Source of the DNA: Brevibacillus laterosporus
Lineage (GTDB): Bacteria; Bacillota; Bacilli; Brevibacillales; Brevibacillaceae
DNA: 64,000 nt
Reading direction: 5' to 3'
NCBI RefSeq assembly: GCF_030489605.1
Contig: NZ_JAUKFY010000001.1
Location: 372,001 to 436,000 of the forward strand
Shown here one piece after another: positions 1 through 8,788 of this stretch. The position numbers and the translations under genes are program-made. Each line of letters opens with the position of its first letter. Position 1 is the first letter of the stretch. Under the pieces are notes generated by a model. It saw nothing but the letters and a program-made list of their open reading frames with translations. It did not search any database and was not told the origin of the DNA.

Positions 1-1
1 C

Positions 2-3000
2 AGTGTGCAATTTGATTACAATGAATCGCGGCGCCTCAGCCAATTCATCGATCCGAATGGAACCATCAGCGAGCTAACATATACCGAGCAAGGCCAGATC
101 GAGTCGCTTACTGTGGATGGGATTTTGCAATATCGCAACACCTATGACCATGAGGGGCGAGTTATTGCGCAGACCAATGCCTTAGGACTAGCCTCTACGT
201 TCACCTATGACACAGAAAGCATACCTGGGTCAACGATTACGACTTTCACAGACCGTCTGGGTGCAACGGAGGTCATGATTCATGACGAACGGATGCTACT
301 TGTAGAGAAACAAGAAAGAGACGGCAGCCGCGTTACGTATGAATATAATGACCGAGGTCAAATGATTGCCGAAACAGTAGGAAAAGAGACGACCACTTAT
401 GAGTACGATCCACGCGGTAACCTGATTCAAGTAGTCGATCCGCTGGGAAATCCAACCAGATATGTATACAGTGAGGATGATTTACTGCTGTCCGAAATCA
501 ATGCGGAGGGTGGCATCACAAGCTACACGTATGATGAGCGCGGACGTCTGATAAGCATTGCTCGTCCTGACGAAAGTCATTCAGAGATTGGCTACAACGA
601 GCACGGACAACGCGTAAGCTATACGGATTCGAATGGTGTGACGAGCCGTTATCAATACGATGACAAAGGCTTACTCACCGCAGTTTATGACGGAGAAGGC
701 CGTGTTATACAGGTAGGCTACGACGAGGTTGGTCGTATTGCTTCGTTCCAAGATGGACGGGGTGGAAAAGTACGACGCACCTATGATGCTAACGATAACA
801 TCGTACAAGTAACTGACCCGCTCGGACGCAAGTATTCCTTTGCCTATGATGCTTTTGATCAACGCGTAGAAGAAACGATGCCTTCAGGAGCAACCACCCG
901 CTATCGCTATCATGTGCTGGGACCAATGGAAAGCGTAACGGACCCGCTGGGACAGACAACCACCTATCGGTATGATGCTGAGGGCCAATTGATTACTGTC
1001 ATCCAGCCAAATGAAGCAGAGATTCACTATGAGCGGGATCAAATGGGGCGCATTATTTCTATTACAGATCCATTAGGCCGAACGGAGAAAGCCGCCTATG
1101 ATGAAAACGGACGCCTCATTCAGGTTTGGGATGCACTGGGGAATAAGGTACAGGACTTCAGCTATGATGCAGGAGGCAATCTCGTTTCTGCCACAGATGC
1201 CCTGGGTCATACAACGCTGTACGGCTTTAATAAATTATACCAATGCACCAAAAAGACAAATGCCCTCGGACAAACCACAACCTACGCCTATGATGCTGTT
1301 GCTCGTTTAACCGAGGCTATGGAAAACGATGCCGCGATCTATCGTCAGCAATATGACAAGGAAGGTCGTCTCATCAGCTATACCGATGCCAACGAAAACG
1401 AAACGACGCTTCAATACGATCAAAGTGGGCTAGTGGTAGTGGAACAAAACGCCACCGGGGAAGCTACTCATTTTGCCTACGATGAACGAGGCTGGATGCA
1501 CAAGCGAACTAATGCTAAAGGCCAAGAAACCCACTATCGCTACGATGCCGCAGGTCAGCTTATCGAGCAAAAGGACGAGGTTAGCACCGTTCGAAGAGAA
1601 TACGATACAGACGGCAATCTCGTTGCGGTACAGGAAGAAGGAGCAGGCACGAAGCATCGGGAGTATGACCTTTTAGGACGTGTCACTGCTTGCACAGACA
1701 GCTACGGTAATACCATCCGATATTGTTATGACGAAAATAGCCAGCTAACGCACCTTATCTATCCAGATGGAAAGGTTGTGCAGTATACCTACGATGTAGC
1801 CGGACAGCTCACGGAGGTAAAAGACTGGGCAGGACGCCGTACAACCTACACCTACGACGAAAATGGCCGATTAATCAAGACAGTCCGACCAAATGGAACC
1901 ATCGAGCATCGCAGTTACGATGCCGCTGGACAAATGCTGCGTCTGTGGGATCAAAACCGCCAAGGCGTAATGCTTCAAAAATACCGCTACGTGTACAATG
2001 AGCTAGGGCAAATTGTACAGGAAGAGGAAAAGCAGTACACCTATGACGCTTTAAAACGACTGGTAAGCGGTGAATGGCCCGGCGGTCGTGTCTGGTACAG
2101 CTACGATAAAGGCGGAAACGTCACAGGAATCGGGACGGTAGAGACCGCACCGAAGAAGGCGATGGGGTATGGAAAGGACAACCGGCTTTCCCATGTTAAT
2201 GAACAGCCAGTAGAGATGGATGCAGACGGCAATCTTCTCGTCTGGACAGAGAATGAGCAAACCCATACCTATGCATATGATGCCCGTAATCGCTTAGTTC
2301 GCACCGGTCAAGCACACTACACCTATGATGCCGAGTTCGTACGTACCTCGATGACTTGGAAGGGAAAGACGACACGCTATGTAGTCGACCAAGAGGCAGT
2401 ATTTAGCCGTGTTCTCATGGAGCTGGGGGAAGATGGGAGTCCGAAAGCCTATTATGTGTATGGGCAGGGCCTGATCGGCCGAGAGGATGCGCAAGGAAAT
2501 TACCTGTCCTATCATATGGATATGCGCGGCAGCACCACAATGCTGAGTGATTGGAGCGGGCGCGTCACCGACCGCTACAGCTACGGAGTGTATGGCGAAT
2601 TAGAACAACACGATGGTACAACCTCCCAACCGTTTTGCTATAATGGTAGAGACGGTGTCATGACCGACCCGAATGGCTTGTATTACATGAGGGCGAGGTA
2701 TTATCATCCCGGACTGAAGCGGTTCCTGAATCGAGATATTTTAGCAGGAGACGTGACAGAAGGGCAGACCTTCAACCGATTTGCCTATGTGAATGGCGAC
2801 CCAGTAGGGTTTATTGATCCGCTGGGGTTGGCGGGGCTTGGGACTGGGCAGTGTCAGAAGGGGAAGGCTGTTAAAAAGACAGATGAACTAGGTGATTACT
2901 ATGAAATAAATCTGAAGTATGAAACTAATGTCAAATATGGTGATAAATATTATGATATGAATTTAAGAGACTTTAATCGTAAAGTAAAGCATTTACAGAG

Positions 3001-3322
3001 ATTGAGTGACTCTAATTTACTACGTAAAACACCTTCTGTAAGAGATCCAAAGATTACAAGAGAATACAAAAAAGAAGTAATACAAAGAATAATTAGAATG
3101 TACTATAGTAAGGACAAAGAGGGGGCGAAAAAACTAATTGCCAAAGTATCTAAGAAAATGGATCCAGATCATAGATGGGAATTACAACTGGACGGAATTG
3201 ATCATAAAAGAAATCTTAAATTAATGGATTGGTTTACAAATAGAAGAATGGGAACAAATATTGCAAATCAAATGAAGAGCGTACCTGATAACGCTAGAAT
3301 AAAAATTAAAGTGGAGAGGTGA
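2..3322 (+). CDS. RHS/YD-repeat polymorphic toxin, C-terminal part (5' truncated)
   Basis: The reading frame is open to the left window edge, so the N-terminus (secretion or anchoring region) is missing. Numbering from the GTG at position 5, residues 1 to about 930 are dozens of YD repeats of roughly 20 residues (YDxxGxL followed by DPLGxxTxYxYD), which in characterised RHS proteins form a shell around the toxin. The RHS core ends with YYMRARYYHPGLKRFLNRD and the junction motif DPLG at residues 938-941. The 164 residues after it are a variable C-terminal domain, visibly more AT-rich than the repeats and rich in Lys and Asn, as expected of an exchanged toxin cassette. Its end carries DPDHRWELQLDGIDHKRNL and a later NRRMGTNIANQMKS. 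This His/Asp/Asn arrangement suggests an HNH-like nuclease, but that is my inference and the toxin class is not certain. An immunity-type gene follows directly. Confidence 0.9.
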   Translation, partial: SVQFDYNESRRLSQFIDPNGTISELTYTEQGQIESLTVDGILQYRNTYDHEGRVIAQTNALGLASTFTYDTESIPGSTITTFTDRLGATEVMIHDERMLLVEKQERDGSRVTYEYNDRGQMIAETVGKETTTYEYDPRGNLIQVVDPLGNPTRYVYSEDDLLLSEINAEGGITSYTYDERGRLISIARPDESHSEIGYNEHGQRVSYTDSNGVTSRYQYDDKGLLTAVYDGEGRVIQVGYDEVGRIASFQDGRGGKVRRTYDANDNIVQVTDPLGRKYSFAYDAFDQRVEETMPSGATTRYRYHVLGPMESVTDPLGQTTTYRYDAEGQLITVIQPNEAEIHYERDQMGRIISITDPLGRTEKAAYDENGRLIQVWDALGNKVQDFSYDAGGNLVSATDALGHTTLYGFNKLYQCTKKTNALGQTTTYAYDAVARLTEAMENDAAIYRQQYDKEGRLISYTDANENETTLQYDQSGLVVVEQNATGEATHFAYDERGWMHKRTNAKGQETHYRYDAAGQLIEQKDEVSTVRREYDTDGNLVAVQEEGAGTKHREYDLLGRVTACTDSYGNTIRYCYDENSQLTHLIYPDGKVVQYTYDVAGQLTEVKDWAGRRTTYTYDENGRLIKTVRPNGTIEHRSYDAAGQMLRLWDQNRQGVMLQKYRYVYNELGQIVQEEEKQYTYDALKRLVSGEWPGGRVWYSYDKGGNVTGIGTVETAPKKAMGYGKDNRLSHVNEQPVEMDADGNLLVWTENEQTHTYAYDARNRLVRTGQAHYTYDAEFVRTSMTWKGKTTRYVVDQEAVFSRVLMELGEDGSPKAYYVYGQGLIGREDAQGNYLSYHMDMRGSTTMLSDWSGRVTDRYSYGVYGELEQHDGTTSQPFCYNGRDGVMTDPNGLYYMRARYYHPGLKRFLNRDILAGDVTEGQTFNRFAYVNGDPVGFIDPLGLAGLGTGQCQKGKAVKKTDELGDYYEINLKYETNVKYGDKYYDMNLRDFNRKVKHLQRLSDSNLLRKTPSVRDPKITREYKKEVIQRIIRMYYSKDKEGAKKLIAKVSKKMDPDHRWELQLDGIDHKRNLKLMDWFTNRRMGTNIANQMKSVPDNARIKIKVER

Positions 3323-3327
3323 AAATA

Positions 3328-3801
3328 ATGCGTGAGAAAATTAGGGAGAAAATAGAATTAGTAAAAAATATTTTTGAAGAAGATCCGTTTAACTTAGTTA
3401 TAGGAGATATAGAAAAAGAATTAGAAATTGACACTAATATTAAGAGTGGTCCCTTACACGATTATTATGTTTTTTTAAGTGAATATTCATCTTTTAGATG
3501 TGGAAGTGTTATTATTTTTGGGAAAAATGAATTGGATGAATTTCAATTTCCTGTCACAGATATGCCGGGTGATTTTGAAGAATGGATATGTATTGGTAAA
3601 ATTGAACCATATCCATTATTTATAAATAAAAAAAATGGGCAATTAAGTTGTTTAATAGGCGAACCAGGAGTCAATCTAAAAATAGAATGTTATGGCGAAT
3701 TTGATGACTTTTTGGAAAAATATGTTTTTGGAGAAGCCTATGTTGAAATTGCTGGTAAAGATGACTGGTATCAACTATTAAAAGACCATCAATTAATATA
3801 G
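3328..3801 (+). CDS. Probable immunity protein, SMI1/KNR4 (SUKH)-like
   Basis: A small acidic protein of 157 residues, placed immediately after the RHS toxin as immunity genes usually are. The pattern YYVFLSEYSSFRCG, then FGKNEL, then EWICIGKIEPYPLFINKKNG and a final FDDFLEKYVFG resembles the SUKH (SMI1/KNR4) superfamily, common immunity proteins for contact-dependent toxins. A GTG at 3319 overlaps the toxin stop codon, but the Shine-Dalgarno GGAGAGG lies at 3313-3319, directly on that GTG and 8 bases before the ATG at 3328, so 3328 is chosen. Base composition is AT-rich like the toxin tail, so the two probably moved together. Expected role: cytoplasmic neutralisation of the adjacent toxin. 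The SUKH assignment is by motif only. Confidence 0.72.
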   Translation: MREKIREKIELVKNIFEEDPFNLVIGDIEKELEIDTNIKSGPLHDYYVFLSEYSSFRCGSVIIFGKNELDEFQFPVTDMPGDFEEWICIGKIEPYPLFINKKNGQLSCLIGEPGVNLKIECYGEFDDFLEKYVFGEAYVEIAGKDDWYQLLKDHQLI

Positions 3802-3814
3802 TAAGTTATTATAG

Positions 3815-3862
3815 AAGTAACCTTAATCATCTTTATAGTGATTAAGGTTACTTTCCTTTTTT
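3815..3862 (+). terminator. Intrinsic terminator after the toxin/immunity pair
   Basis: A perfect 15-bp inverted repeat (AAGTAACCTTAATCA at 3815-3829, its complement at 3839-3853) with a 9-base loop, followed by TCCTTTTTT. It ends the toxin-immunity transcript. Confidence 0.85.
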
Positions 3863-3991
3863 ATGTCAAGAAAAATAATTGGTTGGAAGATAAGAACAGA
3901 ATTCAAGTTCTATCAAAATAATCAATTTTTAAGTGTAATTATAGAAGTATTATGTATTTTTGGTTTATTTACTTGCAGGAGGATTATTCTT

Positions 3992-4463
3992 ATGAGAGAT
4001 AATTCGCCGAAGTTTAAGTATCACCCTAACGTTTACAAACATGGTATTTTAACGAAATTGTTCAGTTTGTAACAATGAAACGACGTATATTTATTCTGGT
4101 CCATTTTATTCCGTTGATGACGTGAATAATATTTGTCCATGGTGTATTTATGATGGAAGAGCTACTATGGAGTTTAAAGGGGTTTTACAAGGTACGGTAG
4201 AATATAAAGATAAGCTATTGTCTATTTCTTTTAATGATGAAACAAACGAGTATATGTATTTTATGGGATATGATGAAGTTGAGCCTATACATGATGACAA
4301 CTTAGAAGAATTGCTCTTCCGCACGCCTAGTTATATCTCTTGGCAAGAACCGCAATGGCCAAGTCATTGTAATGAATTTTGTTCATTTGTTGGATATTTG
4401 GATAAAAGTGAACTAAATACGATGAGAAATGATTTACAAGAAGAGATAAGCCTTTTAGAGTAA
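3992..4463 (+). pseudogene. Frameshifted CbrC/UPF0167-family gene
   Basis: The start is ATG 3992, preceded by a perfect AGGAGG at 3977-3982. The frame reads FKYHPNVYKHGIL and then hits TAA at 4070-4072. The +1 frame, entered between about 4045 and 4053, continues with NCSVCNNETTYIYSGPFYS and NNICPWCIYDGRATMEFKG to the TAA at 4461-4463. Joined, the pieces give about 157 residues with the family features: YHP at the N-terminus, a CxxC, YxYSGPxY, and CPWCIxDG. One indel explains the break, so the gene is a recent pseudogene or, less likely, a sequencing error or a programmed shift. E. coli CbrC is linked to colicin tolerance; beside an RHS toxin locus it could be a leftover immunity gene (inference). 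The downstream piece alone spans 4122-4463. Confidence 0.72.
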
Positions 4464-5161
4464 AATTATGGCTTATCTGTTGACCAATTAGGTGAAGATA
4501 TAGGATTATACTTGTTTTAATGTAAAAAGTATGGAAAATATAGATTACATTCTGATCATACCTAATAATGAGACCCGAATAATGGACATTAATAAAAGCC
4601 CTTATTCGGGTTTTCTTATGTGCAAATCATACGCATAAAGTGGTTTTATGGAAAAACAAAAAGGTATGCTTTTCATTGTAAAGCAATTACAAATAGCGAT
4701 TGTCCCAAATTATAATGACTTTAATGAGTTAACCGAAAGACATCTCAAAAAATGATTGAAATGTCCCTATAAGATGAAGCACCGTTGGGTAAAATTCTTG
4801 AAATGAGGTCAATGCCTTTTGAAAAAGAAATTCGATATAAGAGGATTTTATACAAAATATTCGGAAAAAATTATTCGAAAAGGAACACGGTTCAAACGGA
4901 AAAAATGGGTAAAACTAGCTCTGCTTTCATTCAGATTAGGTTTGTCGATATAATCGGCAACCTTTTGTAATGTGCAAGACACTTTCATTCCAGGCTGAAA
5001 CGTTTCTTATATCAAGATATCATCCCCGACAGAAATCTATACTATCTATAACCCCGATTCGACTTTGAACAACTCGGATTTATTATGAGACGCAAAACGA
5101 ACTCATCTCCCCTCACCAATTCAATGATATACATATCATTTTCCTAATAAAAAAGATAAAC
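4464..5161. other. Gene-poor, decayed stretch between toxin locus and sigma module
   Basis: About 700 AT-rich bases without a convincing gene. On the plus strand, an ATG at 4649 opens a 35-codon frame (MEKQKGMLFIVKQLQ to a stop at 4754). A neighbouring frame then carries KILEMRSMPFEKEIRYKRIL, without a good start or ribosome binding site. Together they look like fragments of one broken gene; I do not recognise the family. The terminator at 4573-4616 is described separately. From 4970 to 5160 I see nothing beyond AT-rich sequence. Confidence 0.45.
4573..4616 (+). terminator. Intrinsic terminator after the CbrC-like pseudogene
   Basis: Perfect 10-bp stem ACCCGAATAA (4573-4582) with TTATTCGGGT (4602-4611), 19-base loop, then TTTTCTT. 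Confidence 0.75.
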
Positions 5162-5187
5162 TGTAACCATTTCCCGCTTGGTTCGAC
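5162..5187 (+). promoter_or_regulatory. ECF (sigma-X-like) promoter for the secreted YcdB-like protein
   Basis: TGTAAC at 5162-5167, a 16-base spacer, and CGAC at 5184-5187. This fits the Bacillus sigma-X/ECF pattern of a TGTAAC-type -35 and a CGAC-type -10. It lies 40 bases before the start at 5228 and just upstream of a gene set that encodes an ECF sigma factor, the obvious candidate to read it. Confidence 0.5.
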
Positions 5188-5227
5188 TAATAGAGGTTAA
5201 AAAAAGTAGACATTGAGGAGAGATAAG

Positions 5228-6424
5228 ATGAATACCCCCAAAAACAAAACGATGTCAGTACAATACAGATTTCTATCAATTGCTTCAGTCATAACGCTAT
5301 TTTTTGTACCGATCTCACCGGTTTTGGCTATAGATACGAAGACTACTGGGAAAAAATCCACCTCTACACAAGGAGAAATCACCCACCAAGCTGATATCAA
5401 TCGTCAGGTAAAAAGTGTGATAGAAAAGCTGACGCTAGCCTTTCCTGAAATCAAGGAATATAAAAATCAGAAGATTGAGCTTACAAAAAGATGGAGTAAA
5501 TTAATCAACGTAATATTAAGCAAGAATGGTGCGGGTAACACCCCAATCGTCCAAGTTCAATTAGACAGACAAACCGGGGAATTATTATATTTCGGCTTTT
5601 TCGAACGAACAGAATATCCAAAGGGGACAAGTGTGTACACTTCTTTAAAGGGCTCGGAAAAACAAATCACCGATGAAACAGCTAAACAACAAGCAGCCCT
5701 TTTACTAGAAAAATTGTATGGAGAAAAGGCAAAGAATTCCTTGCCGATTTCTATATGGAGAGAAATCAAAAAAGAAAAAGAAGGGGAAGGCAAGCTAATT
5801 CCAGTTAAAACCCTGCCGCCAGTCGTTAATTTCCGAATCAGCCTTCCAAATAAGAAAAATCTAGCAACTTACGTTTCGGTGCGTTTCGGTGAAAATGGTA
5901 GAATTGAAAGCTTGAATGCTGCAACAAAACCAATTTTATTCGATAAATGGTATGCGGCTGACCTCGAAAATCGGGACATGCCAAATGACGAGCTGACAAA
6001 GCCGGCACAGGCTATGTTTGATCGGATGCTTGTACTTTACCCGGAATTAAGAGAGTATCATGTAAAAGAAATTAGCCTATCTACATATAATACTTTTTAT
6101 GATATTTATTTTAAAAGGTCAAAGACTGATAAAAAAGAAGAAGTCAGAATGCAAATAGACGAAGAAACAGGCAAGCTTGTCTATTTGCAGTTTGAAAAAC
6201 GACCGTCAGGCAAAGGCGCATCCCCAGAGCTGGCCAAACAAAAGGCATTTGATTTCGTAAAGCGTGTCCAAGGAGGCAAAGAAACAAGCTACACAGTAGG
6301 AAATATCATCACGCCGGGAAGAAATGGGGTAACGCTAGTCATCCTAGATGGTTCAGCTCCTGAAAAAGAGCATTATGCCTTAGAGGTGGGGGCAGACGGT
6401 AAAATATACGGCTTCGATGGCTAA
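5228..6424 (+). CDS. Secreted YcdB/YcdC-repeat-like protein
   Basis: 398 residues. The start is ATG 5228 with GAGGAG at 5215-5220; an in-frame TTG at 5213 has no ribosome binding site. Residues 1 to about 35 form a signal peptide (basic start, hydrophobic SIASVITLFFVP, likely cut after PVLA), so the mature protein is exported. It contains two related segments, each with a helix ending in FPE(I/L)(K/R)EY, a strand, and a (D)xxTGxLxYxxF motif, followed by a conserved lysine-rich helix (AKQQAALLLEKLYG; AKQKAFDFVKRVQG). This is the layout of PepSY/YcdB-type repeats. The same type of output domain is in the anti-sigma-like protein encoded at 7139-8719, which suggests one signalling circuit. Molecular function is unknown. 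Confidence 0.75.
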   Translation: MNTPKNKTMSVQYRFLSIASVITLFFVPISPVLAIDTKTTGKKSTSTQGEITHQADINRQVKSVIEKLTLAFPEIKEYKNQKIELTKRWSKLINVILSKNGAGNTPIVQVQLDRQTGELLYFGFFERTEYPKGTSVYTSLKGSEKQITDETAKQQAALLLEKLYGEKAKNSLPISIWREIKKEKEGEGKLIPVKTLPPVVNFRISLPNKKNLATYVSVRFGENGRIESLNAATKPILFDKWYAADLENRDMPNDELTKPAQAMFDRMLVLYPELREYHVKEISLSTYNTFYDIYFKRSKTDKKEEVRMQIDEETGKLVYLQFEKRPSGKGASPELAKQKAFDFVKRVQGGKETSYTVGNIITPGRNGVTLVILDGSAPEKEHYALEVGADGKIYGFDG

Positions 6425-6471
6425 TTGTAAAAATGATCAGGTAAATAAACAGCGGTAACCAAACGTTAGGA

Positions 6472-6508
6472 ATAAAGCTAAGTACAGAGCTACTTAGGTA
6501 AGCTTTAT
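6472..6508. repeat. Inverted repeat between the YcdB-like gene and the sigma gene
   Basis: ATAAAGCT (6472-6479) pairs with AGCTTTAT (6501-6508), with an inner AAGT/ACTT pairing. There is no T-run after it, so it is not a typical terminator; it may be an operator or mRNA structure. Confidence 0.35.
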
Positions 6509-6612
6509 GACAAAAGCATTAAACAAAATCAGAGTAGCAGGACACTCAGCAATTGTTGCTCTTGTAGCCTGAGAGACTTATCAACAAAGAGATTTTGAAT
6601 GGAGGAACTGCA

Positions 6613-7158
6613 TTGTATGGCGAAGATGTAAAACAGCAGGTGCTGTTCATTTATGAGCAGTATTATTTGGATGTCTATCATTTTCTGCTCTATTATACTG
6701 GCAATCAAAATGATACAGAGGATTTGACACAGGAGGTTTTTGTCCGTGTGATCCGTGCCTTGGAACGCTATGAGAGCAGGGCAAATATGAAAACGTGGCT
6801 ATTTGCGATAGCAAAGCACATTGCTATTGACTATCATCGCAAGAAAAGATGGAAAAGTCTGTTTTCCATTGATGTGCTTAAAAAGCATGTGTCTTCAGAT
6901 GGTTTGCCAGAAAAAGAAGTAGAAAGCTGGGAGGAGGAACAGGAGTTGATCCGAGCGATCCAGAAACTCCCACAGCATTACAGAATGGTTGTCATACTAA
7001 GAGGAATTCAAGGATACAGCGTCAGAGAAACGGCCTCTATCATGGATTATTCGGAATCACAGGTGAAAGTGACCTTGCATCGGGCCTTAAAAAAGCTTGA
7101 AAAGGAATTAGCAGGACGGATCGGAGGGGAGCTGTACGATGGATTGGCAAAAAGATAA
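6613..7158 (+). CDS. ECF-type sigma-70 factor, SigX-like
   Basis: 181 residues, the usual ECF sigma size. Region 2 is near residues 15-85 (YYLDVYHFLLYYTGN, DTEDLTQEVFVRV, the -10-recognition segment MKTWLFAIAKHIAIDYHRKK). Region 4 is near residues 115-170 (LPQHYRMVVILRGIQGYSV followed by the helix-turn-helix ETASIMDYSESQVKVTLHRA). The DYHRKK junction and the SESQVKVT recognition helix resemble Bacillus SigX. The start is TTG 6613, six bases after GGAGGA at 6601-6606; the upstream TTG at 6595 lies before that site. The gene overlaps the following one by 20 bases, typical of a sigma factor translationally coupled to its membrane anti-sigma factor. It probably directs an envelope-stress or surface-modification regulon, including the promoter at 5162. 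Confidence 0.88.
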   Translation: MYGEDVKQQVLFIYEQYYLDVYHFLLYYTGNQNDTEDLTQEVFVRVIRALERYESRANMKTWLFAIAKHIAIDYHRKKRWKSLFSIDVLKKHVSSDGLPEKEVESWEEEQELIRAIQKLPQHYRMVVILRGIQGYSVRETASIMDYSESQVKVTLHRALKKLEKELAGRIGGELYDGLAKR

Positions 7159-8719
7159 GGAAATGCTTGTTCGCTTAAGAAGATTACATACAAAAAACAA
7201 ACCAAGTAAAGACTTTGTGGAAACGTTACGTGCCCGGCTAGAGCATCGGGCGAATGTTGCGGTGCACAAGAGAAGCCGATTATTTCGGCCAGTTCAATAC
7301 GGGCTGGGATTAGCAAGTGTATTCGCACTTCTATTGTACCTATTTGCACCTTCAATGAATAAAGAGGCTTTGCCACCTATGTCCAGCTACCCTACGAAAC
7401 AGGAGTTTATTGCGAAGCCCCCTGTTGAGGTATCAGAAAAGCAAAAGCAACAGCAACAGCAGGAACAAAAACAGCAGCCCGTATCTAAGCAACCGATTTC
7501 TCTAAAGGACTCCCCTGTCCAAAAACAAGCGACTAAAGGAAAAGAACAAAACGATGTGATCATTCCAAGATCACAACCAAAAGAGAATAGGAAAGAAACG
7601 AATAGTCCTGCCCCGAAGGAAAAGGCATTGACCTATTTGCGAGAGCTCGGTGGCGAGGATGTAAAGGATTATCAAATAAATCCAGTACTGTCTGCTCCAG
7701 CGCGCGGATACATTTTTATGAACCGGATGGTAAATGGAATCCCCTTTTTGGCAGACAGTTATAAAGTGGAATTAGATGAATCAGGGCAACTAAAACAATC
7801 AACCATTACAAAAAACACAGATACGAATCTGAAATTTCCATTGCCACAGCAAGCCATATCTAAAGCGAAAGCAACACAATTATTTATGAAAAACATGAGA
7901 CTAGTTTACCAAGGAGATGAACAACCGCGTCTTACCTATGAATTTAATTTTTCAGGCTATATAGATGCAGTCAGTGGACAAGTAAGAGAAGCGAAGGAAG
8001 AAGAGCAAGGTCAACAATCTAGTAAGCCTATTCCGATCGCAGCCCAGAGTAAAAAACTAACTGCTCATAGCCCAGAGGAGGTTGCGAGAATCCTTCAACA
8101 GGAATTTGGCATCGCTGTATTTGGACCTTATGCGACAGATGATGCTGTATCTACGGAGAACTACAAACAATATTCCTGGCAAATTGAGGAAGGAAAAATA
8201 CTAAAGGTTGAGACCCTTGACGGACAAATAATGGGATTTAGGATTAGTTCACCGGATATAGAGGATCCGAATGTTTCTACCAATGCGATTCACAAGGAAT
8301 TAGCTGGAACGGCAACGAGGATCATCGAAAGATATATGGATGCTAATACGAAGGAGCTTCAATTGATAGACGTTAAAAAGGCAGGTTTGACTCAAACCTA
8401 TCGATTTATAAGGTCGCATCAAGGCATACCCGTGATTAACAAAAGCTATTCGGTAACGCTTGATACCATAACAGAGAAGGTAATTGGACTTGATCTAGGC
8501 TACAGCGTACAAGGCTCTGCTGCACTACCGGACAAATCGAAAGCAATGACACCAGAAGCTGCTGCTGCTATTTACTTGAAAGAACGGCCGCTATCTTTGG
8601 TCTATATCATGCTAGAGGATAAGAAGCAACAAAAAGTAACTCCTCACTTGGTGTATCAGATATATTATCATGACACACCTAGGCTATATGTGGACGCGGT
8701 GACTGGTGAAGTAATTTGA
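7139..8719 (+). CDS. Probable membrane anti-sigma factor with YcdB-like extracellular region
   Basis: 526 residues, overlapping the sigma gene by 20 bases; GGAGGGG at 7123-7129 serves ATG 7139. Residues 1-50 are a basic cytoplasmic segment with no zinc-binding HxxxCxxC, so it is not a classical ZAS-type anti-sigma domain. One transmembrane segment lies at about 53-71 (YGLGLASVFALLLYLF). A Gln/Lys/Pro-rich linker covers about 90-165, with runs of glutamine. The remaining extracellular part holds two PepSY/YcdB-like repeats (KALTYLRELGGEDVKDYQI and the C-terminal YIMLEDKKQQKVTPHLVYQ with VDAVTGEV). Position, topology and coupling argue for an anti-sigma factor that senses something outside the membrane. 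No protease is seen nearby. The role is inferred; the family is only partly recognised. Confidence 0.72.
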   Translation: MDWQKDKEMLVRLRRLHTKNKPSKDFVETLRARLEHRANVAVHKRSRLFRPVQYGLGLASVFALLLYLFAPSMNKEALPPMSSYPTKQEFIAKPPVEVSEKQKQQQQQEQKQQPVSKQPISLKDSPVQKQATKGKEQNDVIIPRSQPKENRKETNSPAPKEKALTYLRELGGEDVKDYQINPVLSAPARGYIFMNRMVNGIPFLADSYKVELDESGQLKQSTITKNTDTNLKFPLPQQAISKAKATQLFMKNMRLVYQGDEQPRLTYEFNFSGYIDAVSGQVREAKEEEQGQQSSKPIPIAAQSKKLTAHSPEEVARILQQEFGIAVFGPYATDDAVSTENYKQYSWQIEEGKILKVETLDGQIMGFRISSPDIEDPNVSTNAIHKELAGTATRIIERYMDANTKELQLIDVKKAGLTQTYRFIRSHQGIPVINKSYSVTLDTITEKVIGLDLGYSVQGSAALPDKSKAMTPEAAAAIYLKERPLSLVYIMLEDKKQQKVTPHLVYQIYYHDTPRLYVDAVTGEVI

Positions 8720-8753
8720 TAATAAGGTGATGTTACCTTCTATACCCGTTTTC

Positions 8754-8782
8754 TTGTAAGTTCGCGTTCTTTCTCCTATAAT
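8754..8782 (+). promoter_or_regulatory. Sigma-A promoter of the corrinoid/siderophore uptake operon
   Basis: TTGTAA at 8754-8759, an exact 17-base spacer and TATAAT at 8777-8782. Transcription should start near 8789, leaving a leader of about 160 bases before the binding-protein gene at 8949. Confidence 0.65.
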
Positions 8783-8788
8783 TAAATA

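Noticed and set aside
671-2515. Several minus- and plus-strand ORFs of 60-75 codons inside the RHS repeat region
   Set aside because: They are shadows of the long RHS frame, lack ribosome binding sites and show no recognisable proteins.
7047-7376. 109-codon minus-strand ORF across the sigma/anti-sigma overlap
   Set aside because: Antisense to two well-supported genes, without a start signal or a recognisable product.
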